Source: JAUPVN01 sp964423475
Lineage (GTDB): Bacteria; Patescibacteriota; Saccharimonadia; Saccharimonadales; CAIOMD01
Reading direction: 5' to 3'
DNA length: 17,044 nt
Assembly (NCBI GenBank): GCA_964423475.1
Contig: CAYRFD010000017.1
Span: 1 to 17,044 of the forward strand
The notes beneath the pieces are model-generated. The model searched no databases, was not told the origin of the DNA, and was given only the letters and a program-made list of their open reading frames with translations. How positions within the stretch are numbered: the first letter of the stretch is position 1; every line of letters starts with the position of its first letter. Positions 15,098 to 17,044 of the stretch are shown here, piece by piece. A program made the position numbers and the translations under genes.

Positions 15098-15373
15098 TTA
15101 TTTATTAAGCTTTTTAGCTTTTTCTGATATTGGTACAATTTTATAATTAAGTTTACTAAAAATCTTAGATATTAGTAACAATAATAGATATAAAATTATT
15201 AAAAAAATATAACCAAAAAATAAAAAGTAACTTGCGTAAAGCAAAAACCAGCCTCCAGCAAAAGAGCTATAATTAGTCATTAATAACAAGCCCAGCCATA
15301 AAAATATTAAGCTTTGCGATATTACCCAATATCCTTTTTGCCATTTTATCTTAGAACTGTATATATTTATCAT
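15098..15373 (-). CDS. Small hydrophobic membrane protein of unknown function
   Basis: Protein of 91 residues. A polar start with three lysines leads into a membrane helix (about 17-33), a short outer turn (YSSFAGGW, 35-42), one or two further hydrophobic segments (about 43-70), and a lysine-rich end (SEKAKKLNK). No family is recognised. Coding is supported by clean membrane topology with positive ends and by the absence of any better open frame over this stretch. A TATACT box lies 24 bases upstream of the ATG, preceded by no clear -35. It sits between the four-helix protein and the G5 protein on the same strand. Confidence 0.6.
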   Translation of the reverse strand: MINIYSSKIKWQKGYWVISQSLIFLWLGLLLMTNYSSFAGGWFLLYASYFLFFGYIFLIILYLLLLLISKIFSKLNYKIVPISEKAKKLNK

Positions 15374-15397
15374 ATTTTTTAAATCTAATACATTTTA

Positions 15398-15403
15398 AGT
15401 ATA
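15398..15403 (-). promoter_or_regulatory. -10 element upstream of the 91-residue protein gene
   Basis: TATACT, with the expected start near 15391, leaves a leader of about 18 bases without a ribosome site. An ATG-TAT-TAG minimal frame begins 4 bases after the box, at about 15394. Confidence 0.3.
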
Positions 15404-15440
15404 GTGGTTTACTATCATTATTAAAAGCTAAATTTATAGT

Positions 15441-16418
15441 TTAGTATCCGGCAGATCTTAAGCATTGGCTATATGCAGATTGTAACTGAATAGTAGCGCT
15501 AGAATTTGATGCGCCTGCTATTGCTATCCTTGCTTTTGCATAACTATAATCGCTATCACATTTTTGCTTAGCTGCTACATTTGGAGTGGGGCCAGTAGGA
15601 ACCTCAACATTTGTATATGTAGGCACTTGAGTTCTTTCTTTAGTACCCCTGTATACAACTTTATCTATTGGGTTAGATACTAAGTCACTAGTACTATTAG
15701 GGCAAACTTGTTTATAACCATTATAGCCGTTGCCCTCTTGAGTTTCGCCTATATATAACCAATCTACATTTTTATACACAGTACTATAAGGTATATCTAC
15801 TATACTACAACTATCTGAAACATAAGTGGGTTTTATAGGATCAGCGTTACCATTAGGGTAGTCTGCTAAACTTAGTTTAACGCCTTGGTTATTCTGAGCA
15901 CAATAATCTGGGCTAGCATTAGTAAATCCCGTGTTACGATCTTTAAATTGCTCATCTGTATAATATCTAGACGAACCATCTGTACACATCATGTATTGCC
16001 ATTTCTTGGTGCCATTAAGCACTATCTTAGAAGTTGGCTCAGAAACAATCTTAGATTCAACTAGTGTTTTGGTGGCTTTCTCTCTACTAAAAATATAGCC
16101 TAATAAAGATTGAGTGTATTTATATTTTACGCGCTGTATACCATTTTTGCCTTCTTCTGCTGTCTTGTTTTGGCCAAGTTCTATACTGTTTTCATCTTTA
16201 TTTTGTATAGAGTAACTTACTAAATTAAATTCTGATTTTTCGTACGTTTTAGGTAAAGATAATATAACAACAAGTGTAATCAAGAATAAACAAGAAACTC
16301 CAACTAAGAACTTTTTTGATAGCATAAATTCTTTATAACGTGATGGTATTTTTGGCATATTTACACCTTTAGAGACCAAATTCTCTGCATTCGTTTTTTT
16401 AGAAACGTGCTTTTTCAT
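15441..16418 (-). CDS. Membrane-anchored surface protein with two G5-like domains
   Basis: Protein of 325 residues from the start chosen here: basic inner tail, one membrane helix or signal anchor (about 37-56), then an outer part. G5-like unit one (about 63-139) shows TAEEGKNGIQRVKYKYT and SEPTSKIVLNGTKK; unit two (about 206-260) shows DIPYSTVYKN and SNPIDKVVYRGTKE. Between them lies a cysteine-bearing segment (MMCTDGSSRYYTDEQF to DYCAQNNQG). The outer part has six cysteines, enough for three disulfides, and ends in a helical pair (KQKC to QCLRSAGY). G5 domains occur in wall-bound adhesins and peptidases and are thought to bind GlcNAc-containing polymers; surface binding is inferred. Two starts compete: ATG at 16418, where the promoter puts the transcript start, and ATG at 16358 with AAAGGTG five bases upstream. 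The ATG at 16430 lies inside the -10 box and is unlikely. Confidence 0.8.
   Translation of the reverse strand: MKKHVSKKTNAENLVSKGVNMPKIPSRYKEFMLSKKFLVGVSCLFLITLVVILSLPKTYEKSEFNLVSYSIQNKDENSIELGQNKTAEEGKNGIQRVKYKYTQSLLGYIFSREKATKTLVESKIVSEPTSKIVLNGTKKWQYMMCTDGSSRYYTDEQFKDRNTGFTNASPDYCAQNNQGVKLSLADYPNGNADPIKPTYVSDSCSIVDIPYSTVYKNVDWLYIGETQEGNGYNGYKQVCPNSTSDLVSNPIDKVVYRGTKERTQVPTYTNVEVPTGPTPNVAAKQKCDSDYSYAKARIAIAGASNSSATIQLQSAYSQCLRSAGY
16364..16370 (-). promoter_or_regulatory. Strong Shine-Dalgarno site inside the G5 gene (alternative start at 16358)
   Basis: AAAGGTG lies 5 bases before an in-frame ATG at 16358. It is the best ribosome site in the window and would give a protein 20 residues shorter with a more ordinary signal anchor (MPKIPSRYKEFMLSKK). 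Confidence 0.45.
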
Positions 16419-16425
16419 GATATTT

Positions 16426-16454
16426 ATCATATAATACTAAAGTGCTTGTGTCAA
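16426..16454 (-). promoter_or_regulatory. Near-consensus promoter of the G5 protein gene
   Basis: Perfect TTGACA (16454-16449), a 17-base spacer and TATGAT (16431-16426), the strongest promoter in the window. The expected start is at about 16419-16418, on the ATG at 16418, which ends any claim for the more upstream ATG at 16430. Confidence 0.75.
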
Positions 16455-16479
16455 TAGCTAATTGCTATTATTTTGCACT
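16441..16479. repeat. Nested inverted repeat overlapping the G5 promoter -35
   Basis: Outer arms AGTGC (16441-16445) and GCACT (16475-16479); inner arms AATAGC (16453-16458) and GCTATT (16464-16469) around TAATT. The inner arm overlaps the -35 by two bases. It also lies just after the stop of the upstream P-loop gene (16492), so it may be that gene's terminator, an operator, or both. Confidence 0.4.
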
Positions 16480-16491
16480 ATTTCTAATAGA

Positions 16492-17010
16492 TTATAGTAC
16501 TTGCCAGTTAGACATAATTGTTTGCGCTATATCTTTTAAAGATTTTGAGTTTGTATCTATATATAAATTACCTATATTGCTTTGTTGATATATTTTTATC
16601 TGTTGTTTGGCTCGCTTTATATGCCAATCTACATCCCAGCTAAGAGGGCGGCTTATTATCCTATTTTTTAAAGTCTCAAAGTTGGCCCTAAGAACAACAA
16701 CATATACATTTGCATTTACAATGCAGCTAGTAAAATCATCTATATCTGCTTGGCTTTCAATAACGTAGGGAATAATTAAATTATTTATTCCGGCTATGTT
16801 ATAGTTTTGCCAAATTTTTTCTAAGTTTTTTAGGCCCATTTTTGTACCATACGGATCGTCTTTTGGCCTAGGGCTATAGTATGTTAGTTCATCAAAATTA
16901 ATTAAAGCAATTGTAGCTTCTTTATTATTACTTATTTCATCGTATAGCACATCTGCAACAGAACTTTTGCCAACACCAACTGCGCCAGTAATTAATAATA
17001 TATTAGGCAT
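16492..17010 (-). CDS. Small P-loop kinase-like ATPase
   Basis: Cytoplasmic protein of 172 residues with the fold of nucleotide or small-molecule kinases. Walker A is GAVGVGKSS (9-17), an acidic residue that could bind magnesium or substrate is in INFDEL (38-42), and a second strand with a lid-like Arg is in VVVLRANFETLKNRIISRP (104-122). It resembles adenylylsulfate, shikimate or chloramphenicol-phosphotransferase-type AAA proteins, but no substrate motif is decisive. No frameshift or truncation is seen and the start puts the P-loop at the usual distance from the N-terminus. It precedes the G5 gene on the same strand with a separate promoter between them. An 8-codon frame overlaps its start. 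The function is unassigned. Confidence 0.8.
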   Translation of the reverse strand: MPNILLITGAVGVGKSSVADVLYDEISNNKEATIALINFDELTYYSPRPKDDPYGTKMGLKNLEKIWQNYNIAGINNLIIPYVIESQADIDDFTSCIVNANVYVVVLRANFETLKNRIISRPLSWDVDWHIKRAKQQIKIYQQSNIGNLYIDTNSKSLKDIAQTIMSNWQVL

Positions 17011-17029
17011 TAATAAATACTCTTTTCAT
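17003..17029 (-). other. Possible 8-codon leader peptide frame overlapping the P-loop gene start
   Basis: ATG at 17029, eight codons (MKRVFINA), then TAA at 17005-17003, overlapping the P-loop ATG (17010-17008) in another frame. Its ATG lies 7 bases after a perfect TATAAT, where a leaderless transcript would start. It could feed re-initiation at the main gene; it could equally be chance. Confidence 0.25.
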
Positions 17030-17036
17030 ATCTTTA

Positions 17037-17042
17037 ATTATA
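17037..17042 (-). promoter_or_regulatory. -10 element upstream of the P-loop gene
   Basis: A perfect TATAAT near the window edge; its -35 would lie beyond the right end. The expected transcript start is about 17029, 19 bases before the P-loop ATG. Confidence 0.4.
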
Positions 17043-17044
17043 CA

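Noticed and set aside
16419..16430. Most upstream ATG (16430) as start of the G5 gene
   Set aside because: It overlaps the TATGAT -10 box and would lie upstream of the expected transcript start.
1..17044. Alternative genetic code with TGA as glycine (SR1/Gracilibacteria type)
   Set aside because: All 18 genes are complete without reading any TGA as sense, and glycine positions in conserved motifs (Walker A, SHGC, PGG) are all normal GGN codons.

Overview
The window is about 17 kb of AT-rich bacterial DNA (GC by eye about one third), densely coding on both strands. It holds 18 protein genes, one of them cut by the left edge, and no rRNA, tRNA, CRISPR array or transposase. The gene content suggests a Patescibacteria/CPR-type ultra-small bacterium, with Saccharibacteria (TM7) as the best guess. 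It combines many small exporters and membrane proteins, a pseudopilin fused to a LamG-like domain, a G5-domain surface protein, a membrane-anchored L,D-transpeptidase and several short proteins without clear family. This placement is inference from gene content and style; no phylogenetic marker other than half of cysS is present. All 18 genes stop with TAA (13) or TAG (5), none with TGA, and no TGA is read as sense in roughly 5,300 codons. A Gracilibacteria/Absconditabacteria code with TGA as glycine is therefore excluded.

Layout. 1-827: 3' part of cysteinyl-tRNA synthetase. 920-2284: an Nramp/SLC11 relative whose substrate-site motifs match the magnesium-type (NRMT) branch rather than manganese transporters. 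2306-3291 (minus): a two-gene unit of a secreted helix protein with five 11-residue repeats, coupled by a TAATG overlap to a small one-helix membrane protein. 3449-5171: a DrrA/DrrB-type ABC exporter pair with an 8-base gene overlap. 5287-7029: an L,D-transpeptidase with a long cytoplasmic tail. 7104-8363 (minus): a trehalase-family (GH37) protein with several altered active-site motifs. 8453-9022 (minus): a DUF5684-like membrane protein. 9169-10143: an UPF0104/YbhN-type flippase-like membrane protein. 10155-11841 (minus): a second ABC-2 exporter pair. 11961-13610: the pseudopilin with nested insertions. 13673-14536: an EamA/DMT transporter. 14555-15373 (minus): two hydrophobic proteins of unknown function. 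15441-16418 (minus): a G5-domain surface protein. 16492-17010 (minus): a small P-loop kinase-like ATPase.

How the genes fit together. Most products act at the envelope: cell-wall crosslinking (L,D-transpeptidase), surface attachment (pilin-LamG, G5 protein, helix-repeat protein), export (two ABC systems) and uptake or exchange (Nramp-like, DMT, flippase-like). This suits a cell that lives on or from another organism, but the genes do not form one obvious operon or named system. Four tail-to-tail gene pairs have short gaps of 11 to 74 bases.

Expression signals show a pattern. Several genes lack a Shine-Dalgarno sequence and have a -10-like hexamer ending 5 to 8 bases before the ATG, which implies leaderless mRNAs. 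Three envelope genes instead have AGGA-type ribosome binding sites. No gap without a gene exceeds 160 bases.
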